From the NCBI GenBank assembly GCA_021741355.1, contig JAIOXZ010000015.1, forward strand, positions 27,430-91,429: 64,000 nt of DNA, in the 5' to 3' direction. The notes under the pieces are model-generated. The model made no database searches and had not been told where the DNA came from. It saw only the letters and a list, made by a program, of their open reading frames with translations. Positions 51,916 to 60,372 of the stretch are shown here, one piece after another. Numbering within the stretch: position 1 is the first letter of the stretch; the number at the start of each line of letters is the position of its first letter. The DNA comes from Caulobacter sp. GTDB lineage: Bacteria > Pseudomonadota > Alphaproteobacteria > Caulobacterales > Caulobacteraceae. The position numbers and the translations under genes are program-made.

Positions 51916-52173
51916 CTATCGCGCAATCACAGTCACAACTCTAGATAGAAACGCGCTCCGCTCCTCCGCCGTCTCCACCCTGAACCGGTCAAAGTCCGCC
52001 CCGGCCAGCCGCACATCGGCGAACAGGCCGGCCGGGTCCTCGTGGAAATGCAGAAAGGCCCGGCCGCCGCGATAGAACACCCCGCGGCCCTTCTCCTTGA
52101 GGCCGGGCAGGGTGCGGATCGCCACGAGCAGCGGCTCCAGCTGATCAAGCGCGGCGGTTCCGGCGTGTTTCAT
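51916..52173 (-). CDS. Small conserved protein of unknown function
   Basis: An 85-residue protein. KGRGVFYRGGRAFLHFHEDP then AGLFADVRLAG looks like a conserved small-protein family of alphaproteobacteria; no function known to me. The ATG at 52173 (MKHAGTAALDQLEP) was chosen; a start three codons earlier would lie in the doublet palindrome. Its end abuts the right arm of the DUF559 repeat (2 bases). Codon pattern is normal. Confidence 0.75.
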   Translation of the reverse strand: MKHAGTAALDQLEPLLVAIRTLPGLKEKGRGVFYRGGRAFLHFHEDPAGLFADVRLAGADFDRFRVETAEERSAFLSRVVTVIAR

Positions 52174-52174
52174 A

Positions 52175-52260
52175 GGGGACATGTACCGAAGGTACGTGTC
52201 CCCTAATCCAGATTCAGGTGTGGCTCAATTGGGGGACACGTACCTTCGGTACATGTCCCC
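52175..52260. repeat. Family-4 doublet palindrome, intact
   Basis: GGGGACATGTACC-GAA-GGTACGTGTCCCC (52175-52203) and GGGGACACGTACC-TTC-GGTACATGTCCCC (52232-52260) in opposite orientation with a 28-base spacer. The right end touches the cicA stop codon (52260-52262). Confidence 0.92.
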
Positions 52261-52877
52261 TACGGGCGGCCCTTGAAGACCCGGTAGCCCTTCTCGTCGG
52301 CGATGCGCAGCATCTCGCGGTCGCCGGAGGTGTCGCCGTAGGCGGCGGTGAGCCGCACATCCTCGCCATAGACCTCGCGCAGCCGGCGGACCTTTTCCGG
52401 CCCACGGCAGTTGGGACCGGCCAGCAGGCCGAGGGCGCGGTCGTCCTTGTCGAAGGCGATGGCGCTGCCGATCAGGCGGTCGCAGCCGAGACCCCGCGCG
52501 AACGGGGCGACGATCATGTCCGGCGAGGCGGTGACGATGATCGTCTTGGCGCCGCTCGCCCGCCAGCGCCGCCAGGCCATGATCGCGTCCGGACGGAACA
52601 GGCGGGGGGCGGCGATCTCGGCGAAGGTCCGGGCCTCCGCCTCGAGCGTTTCGCGCTTCACGCCCTTGAGGAACTCGCGGATCGCCGCCGACTTGATGCG
52701 GCCGCGGTTGCGGTGAAACAGATAGCCGATCGCCGACGGCGTCAGCCGCAGGCAGCCGAACGCCCAGCGCAGCGGACCGGCGCGCCATTTCAGGAAGGCG
52801 GTGAAGCTGTCCTCGACCGTCAGGGTGCCGTCGAAGTCAAAGGCGACCAACGCCGGCTCGTCGAGCGGGTCAGGCAT
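52260..52877 (-). CDS. cicA: HAD-IB family phosphatase, CicA-like
   Basis: A 205-residue HAD phosphatase. Motif I is FDFDGTLT (Asp14/Asp16), motif II is TIIVTASPDM and the C-terminal acids are in AAYGDTSGDREML. In Caulobacter, cicA lies between clpP and clpX and encodes such a protein with a tight dosage requirement for normal growth (known from the literature as I recall). Position and fold match. I chose the ATG at 52877; an upstream ATG at 52928 adds 17 residues. Its stop overlaps a doublet palindrome. Confidence 0.82.
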   Translation of the reverse strand: MPDPLDEPALVAFDFDGTLTVEDSFTAFLKWRAGPLRWAFGCLRLTPSAIGYLFHRNRGRIKSAAIREFLKGVKRETLEAEARTFAEIAAPRLFRPDAIMAWRRWRASGAKTIIVTASPDMIVAPFARGLGCDRLIGSAIAFDKDDRALGLLAGPNCRGPEKVRRLREVYGEDVRLTAAYGDTSGDREMLRIADEKGYRVFKGRP

Positions 52878-53281
52878 GACCGGTCGCGAGGACGAAAGTC
52901 CCTGCGCCAGTAGCGATCTGCGTCCCATCTTGTGTCTGCCCCGGCCTTCTTGAGCGTCGTATCGATCACGATTCCGGGACTCATGACACCAAAGTGAAGC
53001 CGCCCCGGCGGCGTCCCGTCGGCGTGAAGCCCGGTCTCGCTTGTCCCACAGCGGGTCAGTTCCCATCTGTTCGTCCGGACACGACGCAATCCGCGTGCCG
53101 GGCGACCGGCGCTTTCACTGTGCCTGTGGCGTTACAGTGCTTGTCCCGGAAGGCCGGATCGGGGATTGTCAAGGATTGGAAAACTCCCGGCGCGTATCCT
53201 GCATGTTCGATTGCGGGAGAAACCGCACAGGGGTGGGCGAAGAACGGCCTCGGCCGGCCTCGCCAGAGCGTGAGAAGAGCA
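52878..53281. other. Intergenic region upstream of clpX
   Basis: About 400 bases between the divergent cicA-like gene and clpX. No RNA, repeat or clear promoter consensus was recognised. GTGAGAAGAGCA just before the clpX ATG is the ribosome site. Open frames here lack protein-like composition. If cicA starts at 52928 the gap is 50 bases shorter. Confidence 0.5.
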
Positions 53282-54544
53282 ATGACCAAGGCCGCCAGTG
53301 GCGACTCCAAGAGCACCCTGTACTGTTCTTTCTGCGGAAAGAGCCAGCATGAGGTGCGCAAGCTCATCGCGGGACCAACCGTGTTCATCTGTGATGAATG
53401 CGTAGAACTCTGCATGGATATCATTCGCGAAGAGCACAAGATCGCCTTCGTGAAGTCCAAGGACGGCGTTCCGACCCCGAAGGAAATCCGGGAAGTGCTC
53501 GACGATTACGTCATCGGGCAGAGTCACGCCAAGAAAGTCCTCTCCGTCGCCGTGCACAACCACTACAAGCGGTTGAACCACGCGCAGAAAAACAACGACG
53601 TCGAACTGTCCAAATCCAACATCATGCTGGTGGGCCCGACGGGCTCGGGCAAGACGCTGCTGGCCCAGACCCTGGCCCGAATCATCGACGTGCCGTTCAC
53701 GATGGCCGACGCCACGACCCTGACCGAAGCCGGTTATGTCGGTGAAGACGTCGAAAATATCGTCCTCAAGCTGCTCCAGGCGGCGGACTACAACGTCGAA
53801 CGCGCCCAGCGCGGCATCGTCTACATCGACGAAATCGACAAGATCAGCCGCAAGTCCGACAACCCCTCGATCACCCGCGACGTGTCGGGCGAGGGCGTGC
53901 AGCAGGCGCTGCTGAAGATCATGGAAGGCACCGTCGCCTCCGTGCCGCCGCAGGGCGGGCGCAAGCATCCCCAGCAGGAGTTCCTGCAGGTCGACACGAC
54001 CAACATCCTGTTCATCGTCGGCGGCGCCTTCGCCGGGCTGGAGAAGATCATCTCCGGCCGCGGCCAGGGCACCTCGATCGGCTTCGGCGCCAAGGTCAGC
54101 GACCCTGACGAGCGCCGCACCGGCGAGATCCTGCGGCAGGTGGAGCCGGAGGACATGCTGCGCTTCGGCCTGATCCCGGAATTCATCGGCCGTCTGCCGG
54201 TCATCGCGACCCTGGAGGATCTCGACGAGGAAGCCCTGGTCAAGATCCTGACCGAGCCGAAGAACGCCCTGATCAAGCAGTACGCCCGTCTGTTCGAGAT
54301 GGAGAACGTCGGCCTGAAGTTCACCGACGACGCGCTCAACGCGGTCGCCCGCAAGGCCATCCTGCGCCGCACCGGCGCGCGGGGCCTGCGCTCGATCATG
54401 GAAGGCATCCTGCTGGAGACCATGTTCGAACTGCCCAGCTACGAGGGCGTCGAGGAAGTGGTGGTCAACGCCGAGGTCGTCGAGGGCCGCGCCCAGCCGC
54501 TGGTCATCTACGCCGAGAAGAAGGCGGGAGGCGCGAGCGCTTAG
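53282..54544 (+). CDS. clpX: ATP-dependent Clp protease ATP-binding subunit ClpX
   Basis: A 420-residue AAA+ unfoldase. The zinc-binding domain has Cys15, Cys18, Cys37 and Cys40 ([18 protein letters not shown]). Walker A is [12 protein letters not shown], Walker B is [10 protein letters not shown], the pore loop is GYVGEDVE, and the ClpP-docking IGF is in [23 protein letters not shown] marks the sensor region. It works with ClpP to degrade tagged and regulatory proteins. A strong terminator follows. Confidence 0.98.
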   Translation: MTKAASGDSKSTLYCSFCGKSQHEVRKLIAGPTVFICDECVELCMDIIREEHKIAFVKSKDGVPTPKEIREVLDDYVIGQSHAKKVLSVAVHNHYKRLNHAQKNNDVELSKSNIMLVGPTGSGKTLLAQTLARIIDVPFTMADATTLTEAGYVGEDVENIVLKLLQAADYNVERAQRGIVYIDEIDKISRKSDNPSITRDVSGEGVQQALLKIMEGTVASVPPQGGRKHPQQEFLQVDTTNILFIVGGAFAGLEKIISGRGQGTSIGFGAKVSDPDERRTGEILRQVEPEDMLRFGLIPEFIGRLPVIATLEDLDEEALVKILTEPKNALIKQYARLFEMENVGLKFTDDALNAVARKAILRRTGARGLRSIMEGILLETMFELPSYEGVEEVVVNAEVVEGRAQPLVIYAEKKAGGASA

Positions 54545-54553
54545 GGCTGCGCA

Positions 54554-54579
54554 GGGACATGTACTTCAGTACGTGTCCC
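54554..54579. repeat. Family-4 single palindrome
   Basis: GGGACATGTAC-TTCA-GTACGTGTCCC, one half of the doublet type without a visible partner, ten bases after the clpX stop and before its terminator. Confidence 0.8.
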
Positions 54580-54600
54580 GATCAGCGTCATGAATGTGAT

Positions 54601-54628
54601 AGGGCGCGGTGCAAACCGCGCCCTTTTT
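54601..54628 (+). terminator. Rho-independent terminator of clpX
   Basis: AGGGCGCGGT and ACCGCGCCCT pair around GCAA, followed by TTTTCT. Strong stem with T-run, 57 bases past the clpX stop. Confidence 0.92.
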
Positions 54629-54668
54629 CTTTGCGCGGCGCCATGGCCTGATACGCAAGGCGGCGGGA

Positions 54669-54953
54669 ATGGGGGGGGCGGTGAAGGCTCGGATTACGAT
54701 CAGCACGGCGCAAGACGGCGAGCTGCAAATCAGGCTCAACGAGGCAGGGCGCGACCAGCTTATCGAAGCGCTCCAGAGCCTCAACGACACGAGCAACGAT
54801 CACCTGCACTTATGGACCTGGGACGAGGGTGATCTGCCCTTGTCGGACCGCGCTTACCGGCCCGAAGACAGGATCGTCGATACGGTAAAGGTGTTATTTC
54901 GCCCCGACGCTTGGGACCGTGAGTATTTTCCGCACGTGTTCGACGACGTCTGA
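54669..54953 (+). CDS. Imm32-like immunity family protein (tentative)
   Basis: A 94-residue acidic soluble protein. LQIRLNEAGRDQLIEALQSL, then HLHLWTWDEGDLPLS and VKVLFRPDAWD, resemble Imm32-type immunity proteins, whose core pairs a beta-strand, a LI-xx-L helix and an HLHL strand. No toxin gene is next to it in this window. The ATG at 54669 is followed by a GTG at 54681 that is also possible. It is 5 bases short of overlapping the next gene if that begins at 54959. Confidence 0.5.
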   Translation: MGGAVKARITISTAQDGELQIRLNEAGRDQLIEALQSLNDTSNDHLHLWTWDEGDLPLSDRAYRPEDRIVDTVKVLFRPDAWDREYFPHVFDDV

Positions 54954-54970
54954 ACGAGGTGCAGACGATC

Positions 54971-55660
54971 ATGCTTCGACCGTTCGCTGAAGACCTCTGG
55001 ATTGCGGACGGGCCGATCGCGAACGTGGCCGGGTTCCATTATCCGACGCGGATGGCGGTCATCCGGCTGTCCGGGGGCGGTCTGTTCGTCTGGTCGCCGG
55101 TGGCCCTTTCGGACGCGCTCAAGGCGGCGGTTGACGGGCTCGGCGCGGTGCGCTCGATCGTGGCACCCAATTCGCTGCATGACCGGCATCTGGCCGCCTG
55201 GCGGCAGGCCTACCCCGACGCGGCTATGCCGGCGCCGCCCGGCCTGCGCGTCCGGCGCAACGACCTGACCTTCGACGACGACCTGGCCGACGGCTCGGTC
55301 CATGACTGGTCCGGCGAGATCGACCACGTGCTGGTTCACGGCAACCTGATCACCACCGAGGTGGTGTTCTTCCACCGCCAGAGCCGGACGGCGATCTTCT
55401 CCGACCTGATCCAGCATTTCAGTCCGGACTGGTTCAGCGGCTGGCGCGCGGTGATCGCTCGGCTGGATCTGATGACCGCGGCCCAGCCCGAAGTCCCGCG
55501 CAAGTTCCGCAACGCCTTCGTCGGCCGCCGCGTGGCCCGCGAGTCGCTGCGCCGCGTGCTCGCCTGGCCGGCCGAACGCGTGCTGATGGCTCATGCGCCT
55601 CCGGTGACGCAGGATGGCCAGGCCTTCATCCGCCGCGCCTTCCGCTGGCTGGGGGTCTGA
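54971..55660 (+). CDS. DUF4336 domain protein
   Basis: A 229-residue protein of DUF4336, which resembles metallo-beta-lactamase folds without the full metal set. LRPFAEDLWIADGPI, FHYPTRMAVIRLS, FVWSPVALSD, SIVAPNSLHDRHLAAW and VFFHRQSRTAIFSDL are typical. The usual HxHxDH motif appears only as NSLHDRH. Function unknown. I chose the ATG at 54971; a GTG at 54959 adds four residues. Probably transcribed with the secreted protein downstream. Confidence 0.88.
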   Translation: MLRPFAEDLWIADGPIANVAGFHYPTRMAVIRLSGGGLFVWSPVALSDALKAAVDGLGAVRSIVAPNSLHDRHLAAWRQAYPDAAMPAPPGLRVRRNDLTFDDDLADGSVHDWSGEIDHVLVHGNLITTEVVFFHRQSRTAIFSDLIQHFSPDWFSGWRAVIARLDLMTAAQPEVPRKFRNAFVGRRVARESLRRVLAWPAERVLMAHAPPVTQDGQAFIRRAFRWLGV

Positions 55661-55721
55661 TATGGCCGGCCGGCGAGGGACCTGCATTCTGGTTGCGGGC
55701 AGATCGCATCGAGGGAACACC

Positions 55722-56360
55722 ATGCATCGACGTGCACTCCTGGCGGCCCTCTCCCTCGGTTTGCTCGCCACGCCCGCGTTCGCCGCGAAGGCGCCTGTCG
55801 AGTACGCCGGCGCGGACGGCGGCTATGTCGCCTATGCCGTCGGAACGATCACGCTGGGCATGCACTTCGACTTCCCCTACCGCCGCGTCGCGCAGCCGGA
55901 CGGGACGCCCGTGAGCGACTGGAAGGGCACGATCGAGCCAAAGCTCGGCGGGGCCATCTACCTGAAGATCAAGAACCCGGACTTCACCGGGCGGGAGACC
56001 GGCCAGATAGTTGTCCGGCGGCTGCCGCCGGGTGACTATCTGATCGAGAATTTCGCCTTCTACGGCTCCAGCCCGCTCGGCGCGTCATACGACTGGTCGG
56101 CGGCGAAGCCCTTCGCCATCCGTTTCACCATCGAGCCGGGCAAGGCGACCTATATCGGCAGCTTCATGCGCGCGCCGTCGCTGGGCACCTCGCTGGCGCC
56201 CCAGCTGGGCGCCGTCGGCTTCTTCGTGGTGGCCGACCGCTCCGAACGCGACCTGCCGTTCATCAGGACCCGCCTGCCCCTGGCGCTGGAGGTGCTCTCG
56301 CAGGTCACCGATGTCGAGCCCATCGGCAACGCCCTCCTGCGCAGCCGCGAACCCGATTGA
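55722..56360 (+). CDS. Exported protein of unknown function
   Basis: A 212-residue protein with a signal peptide ending near AFAAKAP (residue 18). The mature domain is beta-rich and has GDYLIENFAFYGSS and GKATYIGSFM, patterns seen in small Caulobacterales exported proteins with a carboxypeptidase-regulatory-like or immunoglobulin-like sandwich. No catalytic motif or cysteine pair. GAGGGAACACC precedes the ATG at 55722. Confidence 0.75.
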   Translation: MHRRALLAALSLGLLATPAFAAKAPVEYAGADGGYVAYAVGTITLGMHFDFPYRRVAQPDGTPVSDWKGTIEPKLGGAIYLKIKNPDFTGRETGQIVVRRLPPGDYLIENFAFYGSSPLGASYDWSAAKPFAIRFTIEPGKATYIGSFMRAPSLGTSLAPQLGAVGFFVVADRSERDLPFIRTRLPLALEVLSQVTDVEPIGNALLRSREPD

Positions 56361-56470
56361 CGGGGTCGGGATCGGCGGGCCGAGGCCCTGCATCAAAATC
56401 ACACAGGTCATCCCTATCGCCCTGCACGGGCGCGCGGCGATATAATCGGCTCAAGGGGAGCTGATCTGAC

Positions 56471-57004
56471 ATGCAAGACACCAAAACCGAACGCCGCCTG
56501 GCCCACTGGCGGATCGTGGTCTGGGGCGGGGCGGCGCTGCTGCTGCTCGCGCCGCTGGTCGCCATGCAGTTCACCAGCGAGGTGGCCTGGACCGGGTCCG
56601 ACTTCCTGATCTTCGGGATCATGCTGGCCGTCGTGGTCGGCGGCGTCGAGCTGGCGGTGCGGCTGTCCCGGCACCACGCCTATCGCGCGGCCTCGGGCAT
56701 CGCCCTCGTCGCCGGCTTCCTGCTGGTCTGGATGAACCTCGCCGTGGGCATCATCGGCAACGAAAACAATCCCCTCAACCTGATGTACGGCGGCGTGCTG
56801 ACCACCGGACTGATCGGCGCGGCGATCGCGCGGTTCCGCCCGTCAGGCATGATGCGCGCGATGATGGCGATGGCCGCGGCCCAGGTGCTGGTCGCGGCGG
56901 TCGCCCAGGCGGCCGGCCATTTCACCTGGGTGCTGACGGCGGTGTTCGTCGCGCTCTGGCTGGGCTCGGCCTGGCTGTACCGCGACGCGGCGGCGGCTGG
57001 CTGA
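56471..57004 (+). CDS. Polytopic membrane protein of unknown function
   Basis: A 177-residue protein with about five hydrophobic helices (near 17-33, 43-63, 75-95, 104-121 and 131-170) and a short basic loop. WTGSDFLIFGIML and NENNPLNLMYGG are recognisable conserved segments of a small membrane family common in alphaproteobacteria, function unknown. It ends seven bases before a doublet palindrome shared with a convergent gene. Confidence 0.78.
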   Translation: MQDTKTERRLAHWRIVVWGGAALLLLAPLVAMQFTSEVAWTGSDFLIFGIMLAVVVGGVELAVRLSRHHAYRAASGIALVAGFLLVWMNLAVGIIGNENNPLNLMYGGVLTTGLIGAAIARFRPSGMMRAMMAMAAAQVLVAAVAQAAGHFTWVLTAVFVALWLGSAWLYRDAAAAG

Positions 57005-57010
57005 CCCGAC

Positions 57011-57093
57011 GGGGACATGTGCCGCAGGTACGTGTCCCCCAATCGAGGTGCGGCGGTTTTGGGGGACACGTACCCTTACGGGTACATGTCCCC
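57011..57093. repeat. Family-4 doublet palindrome, intact
   Basis: GGGGACATGTGCC-GCA-GGTACGTGTCCCC (57011-57039) and GGGGACACGTACCC-TTAC-GGGTACATGTCCCC (57062-57093), spacer 22 bases, between convergent genes. Confidence 0.92.
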
Positions 57094-57098
57094 GGGGC

Positions 57099-57941
57099 CT
57101 AAGCCGCCTCGAGCGCACACCCGGCCAGGGTGATGCGGTGCATCAGCCGGTAGTGGCCGTGGTAGTCGTTCTTGGCGAAATGCCAGGTCGCGCGGTTGTC
57201 CCAGATCGCCACCGTGCCCGGCTCCCAGACCAGGGTGCTGACGTGCGCCGGGTTCATCGCGTGGGCGTAGAGCTTCATCAGCAGCGGCAGGCTCTCCTCG
57301 CGGGTCTGGCCCTCGAAGCGCAGGGTGAAGCTGGGGTTCACGTAAAGCACCGGCTTGCCGCTGCCGGGGTGTTTGATCACCACCGGATGGACGGTTTCGG
57401 GCGTCTCGACGCCGCCCTTGGCCAGTTCCGGCTGGTCGGTCTGGGCGTAGACGCCCTTTTCGCCGAACACATGATCCGAACCGTGGACGGCCCGCAGACC
57501 GGCGATTTCGGCCTTGGTTTCGGCGTCCAGGGTATCGAAGGCCGCGTACATGTCGGCAAACAGCGTGTCGCCCCCGCCGGGCGGCAGGTCGCGGGCGACC
57601 AGGACCGAGCCCATGGCCGGTTCGATGTCGTAGCTGTGGTCGGTGTGCCAGCCGCCGCCGATGTTGGTGGTCTGCTCGGCGGTCTTCTCGACCTTGGCGA
57701 TCACCGGATAGCCGGGCGCGGCCGGGAAGAAGCGGTTGACGTCGATCGGCGCGATCCGTTCGGCCAGGGCGATGTGCTGCTCCGGCGTGAGGGACTGGCC
57801 GCGGAAGAACAGCACGCCGTGATCGAACAGGGCCTGGCGCAGTTGGGCTACCTCTGCGTCTGTCAGACGGGCCAGATCAATATCGCGCACGGTCGCGCCG
57901 CAGCCGGTGACAGGGTCGATGCGAAGCTGGGTGTCGATCAT
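57099..57941 (-). CDS. TauD/TfdA family Fe(II)/2-oxoglutarate dioxygenase
   Basis: A 280-residue oxygenase. The facial triad is in GWHTDHSYD (His, Asp) and TWHFAKNDYHGHYRLMHR (distal His and the 2-oxoglutarate Arg). VFGEKGVYAQ and FVNPSF-like YVNPSFTLRFEG are family landmarks. Substrates in the family include taurine, 2,4-D and alkyl sulfates, and cannot be chosen here. GGGAG precedes the ATG at 57941; the longer frame is rejected. Divergent from the Crp/Fnr regulator, which may control it. Confidence 0.92.
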   Translation of the reverse strand: MIDTQLRIDPVTGCGATVRDIDLARLTDAEVAQLRQALFDHGVLFFRGQSLTPEQHIALAERIAPIDVNRFFPAAPGYPVIAKVEKTAEQTTNIGGGWHTDHSYDIEPAMGSVLVARDLPPGGGDTLFADMYAAFDTLDAETKAEIAGLRAVHGSDHVFGEKGVYAQTDQPELAKGGVETPETVHPVVIKHPGSGKPVLYVNPSFTLRFEGQTREESLPLLMKLYAHAMNPAHVSTLVWEPGTVAIWDNRATWHFAKNDYHGHYRLMHRITLAGCALEAA

Positions 57942-57998
57942 GGCGGGGCTCCCGGAGTGTCTCGTTGCCGCATAGGCGCATGACTCTGGCGGAGTGAA

Positions 57999-58014
57999 TG
58001 TCACTAAGGTTACA
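57999..58014. promoter_or_regulatory. Crp/Fnr-like dyad in divergent promoter
   Basis: TGTCACTAAGGTTACA, an imperfect palindrome (TGTcAC/GTtACA around TAAG), lies nine bases before the regulator start and 58 bases before the dioxygenase start. Candidate operator for the adjacent regulator. Confidence 0.4.
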
Positions 58015-58022
58015 GTCTCGAC

Positions 58023-58688
58023 ATGAGCGCCGACTCCCTTGAACGCGTTGCGGCCATCGCCTGGTTCGCCCGGCAGCCGCAGGACCGCCGCGAGGCGTTG
58101 CTGCGCGGCGGTCGGCTGTCGCGGCGCCAGACCGGCGAGTGGATGCATGGCGAGGGGGACGAGGAGACCGGGGTGTTGGCGGTCGTCGACGGATCGCTGA
58201 AGGTCTACGGCCAGGCTCCGGGGGGGCGGGAGGCGCTGATCGGCCTGTTGCCGGCGGGCACGGTCATCGGCCAGAGCGCGGCCTTCGGCGGCGGGCCAAG
58301 GATCGTCACGGCGATCACCGCTTCGCCCTCCCTGATCTTCACCCTGTCCGACAGCGCCCTGCGACGGGTGGCGGCGGTCCACCCCGGCCTGTGGGAGGCG
58401 CTGTCGGCGCTGGTCTATGGCCAGTTGCGGGCCAATGCCCAGGCGGTGGCCGAACTGATCGCGTTGAAGCCGCGCGAACGGCTGATCTCGCGCCTGTTGC
58501 AGCTCGCCGCCGCGGCCGCCGGCCCGATCCCGGCGTCCCAGGCCGATCTGGCCGAGATGATCGGGGTCTCGCGCAAGGCCGTGAACGGCTGGCTGGGCGA
58601 GCTGGAGGCGGCCGGGCTTGTGCAGCGCGGATACGGGGAGATCAGTGTGCTGGAGGCGGGACGGTTGGAGCGGATGCTGGCCGGGTGA
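58023..58688 (+). CDS. Crp/Fnr family transcriptional regulator
   Basis: A 221-residue regulator with an N-terminal cyclic nucleotide-binding-like beta barrel (GTVIGQSAAFGG, LIFTLSDSALRR) and a C-terminal winged helix with ASQADLAEMIGVSRKAVNGW (about 176-195). No Fnr-type N-terminal cysteine cluster is present, so it is not an oxygen-sensing Fnr. The effector is unknown. It is divergent from the TauD-type dioxygenase, an arrangement that suggests local control. Confidence 0.9.
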   Translation: MSADSLERVAAIAWFARQPQDRREALLRGGRLSRRQTGEWMHGEGDEETGVLAVVDGSLKVYGQAPGGREALIGLLPAGTVIGQSAAFGGGPRIVTAITASPSLIFTLSDSALRRVAAVHPGLWEALSALVYGQLRANAQAVAELIALKPRERLISRLLQLAAAAAGPIPASQADLAEMIGVSRKAVNGWLGELEAAGLVQRGYGEISVLEAGRLERMLAG

Positions 58689-58704
58689 CCGCAGGGGCGC
58701 TGTG

Positions 58705-58815
58705 CGTCCTTCGAGACGCGGCTTCGCCGCTCCTCAGGATGACGAAGAGGGGCGGCTTGCACTAAAGCTCGTCATGGTGAGGAGCGAGCCATCAGGCGAG
58801 CGTCTCGAACCACGC
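58705..58815. repeat. Family-3-like sequence upstream of matB
   Basis: TGCGTCCTTCGAGACGCGGC, CTCAGGATGACG, then TCGTCATGGTGAGGAGC and GCGTCTCGAACCACGCA. The halves pair imperfectly. Similar to the inner element at 5976-6077. Confidence 0.6.
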
Positions 58816-58823
58816 AGAGACCT

Positions 58824-60338
58824 ATGACCAACCTCTTCGACACCCTTACCGCCAACGGCGATCCCGGCGCAGCCTTCCTCGAACGGCCCTCGGGCGCCGT
58901 CGACACCTACGCCGACCTGCAGGCGCACACCGCCCGCTACGCCCACGCCCTGCGCGCGCTGGGGGTGAAACCGGGCGACCGGGTGGCGGTGCAGGTCGAG
59001 AAGAGCCCGGAGAACCTCTACCTCTACCTGGCGACCATCCGCGCCGGGGCGGTGTTCCTGCCGCTGAACACGGCCTACACGATCCGCGAGCTGGACTACT
59101 TCATCGGCGACGCGGGCCCCTCGCTCGTGGTGTGCGATCCGCTGGTGGAAGAGGAGGTCTGTGGCCTCGTCGACGCGCTGGACGCCCGGGTCGTGACCCT
59201 GGACGCCAACGGGGAGGGGAGTCTGGCCGACATCGCCGCCACCCGGCCGGCGATCTTTCCGACCGTGGCGCGCGAGGCCGGAGACCTGGCGGCCATCTGC
59301 TACACGTCAGGCACCACGGGCCGGTCCAAGGGTGCGATGCTGACCCACGGCAACCTCGCCAGCAACGCCGCGACCCTGGTCGACCTGTGGCGGTTCACGG
59401 CGGATGACGTTCTGATCCACGCCCTGCCGATCTACCATGTGCATGGGCTGTTCGTGGCCACCAACGTCACCCTCATGGCCGGGGCCTCGATGATCTTCCG
59501 GCCGAAGTTTGACGCCGCCGAGGCCTTGGCGCTGTTCCCGCGCGCCACCGCCCTGATGGGCGTGCCGACCTTCTACACCCGGCTGCTGGCCCAGGGCGGC
59601 CTGACCCGCGAGGCGGTCGCCGGCATGCGGCTGTTCATCAGTGGCTCGGCGCCGCTGTTGGCGGAAACGCATATTGAGTGGTCGGGCCGCACCGGCACGG
59701 CCATCCTCGAGCGCTACGGCATGACCGAGACGGGGATGAACACCTCCAACCCCTATGACGGGGACCGCGTGGCCGGGACGGTCGGGCCGCCGTTGCCGGA
59801 TGTGGCGCTGCGGATCGCCGATCCCGAGACCGGAGCGCCGTTGGCGCGGGGTGAGATCGGCATGATCGAGGTGAAGGGGCCCAATGTCTTCGCCGGCTAC
59901 TGGAACATGCCGGAAAAGACCGCCGCCGAGTTCCGTCCGGACGGCTTCTTCATCACCGGGGACCTGGGGAAGATCGACTCAGCCGGCTACGTCCACATCG
60001 TCGGGCGCGGCAAGGACCTGATCATCTCGGGCGGCTTCAACGTCTATCCCAAGGAGGTCGAGGAAGAGATCGACGCCCTGCCGGGGGTGGTCGAGAGCGC
60101 CGTCATCGGCTTGCCGCATCCGGATCTGGGGGAGGGCGTCACCGCCGTGGTCGCCACGGGCGGGAAGGGCGCGTTCAGCGAAGAGGCTGTCATCGCCGCC
60201 CTGAAGGACCGGCTGGCGCGGTTCAAGCAGCCGAAGCGCGTGCTGTTCGTCGACGACCTGCCGCGCAACGCCATGGGCAAGGTGCAGAAGGCGCTGCTGC
60301 GCGAGCAGCACGCGGCGCTTTACAAAGCCGGCAAGTAA
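58824..60338 (+). CDS. matB: Malonyl-CoA synthetase (MatB-type acyl-CoA ligase)
   Basis: A 504-residue adenylate-forming ligase. The P-loop is YTSGTTGRSKGAM, followed by LPIYHVHGLFVATN, FISGSAPLLAETH, ERYGMTETGMNTSNP and the C-terminal RGKDLIISGGFNVYPKE with the AMP-site lysine in NAMGKVQK. The HVHGLFVA segment and GMTETGMNTSNPYDGDR are closest to MatB as I recall it, which makes malonyl-CoA from malonate; a related short or dicarboxylic acyl substrate is possible. First of a three-gene plus-strand cluster. Confidence 0.85.
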   Translation: MTNLFDTLTANGDPGAAFLERPSGAVDTYADLQAHTARYAHALRALGVKPGDRVAVQVEKSPENLYLYLATIRAGAVFLPLNTAYTIRELDYFIGDAGPSLVVCDPLVEEEVCGLVDALDARVVTLDANGEGSLADIAATRPAIFPTVAREAGDLAAICYTSGTTGRSKGAMLTHGNLASNAATLVDLWRFTADDVLIHALPIYHVHGLFVATNVTLMAGASMIFRPKFDAAEALALFPRATALMGVPTFYTRLLAQGGLTREAVAGMRLFISGSAPLLAETHIEWSGRTGTAILERYGMTETGMNTSNPYDGDRVAGTVGPPLPDVALRIADPETGAPLARGEIGMIEVKGPNVFAGYWNMPEKTAAEFRPDGFFITGDLGKIDSAGYVHIVGRGKDLIISGGFNVYPKEVEEEIDALPGVVESAVIGLPHPDLGEGVTAVVATGGKGAFSEEAVIAALKDRLARFKQPKRVLFVDDLPRNAMGKVQKALLREQHAALYKAGK

Positions 60339-60372
60339 GTTTCTATTCGCAACCCAATCGGGAGGCGAAGAC

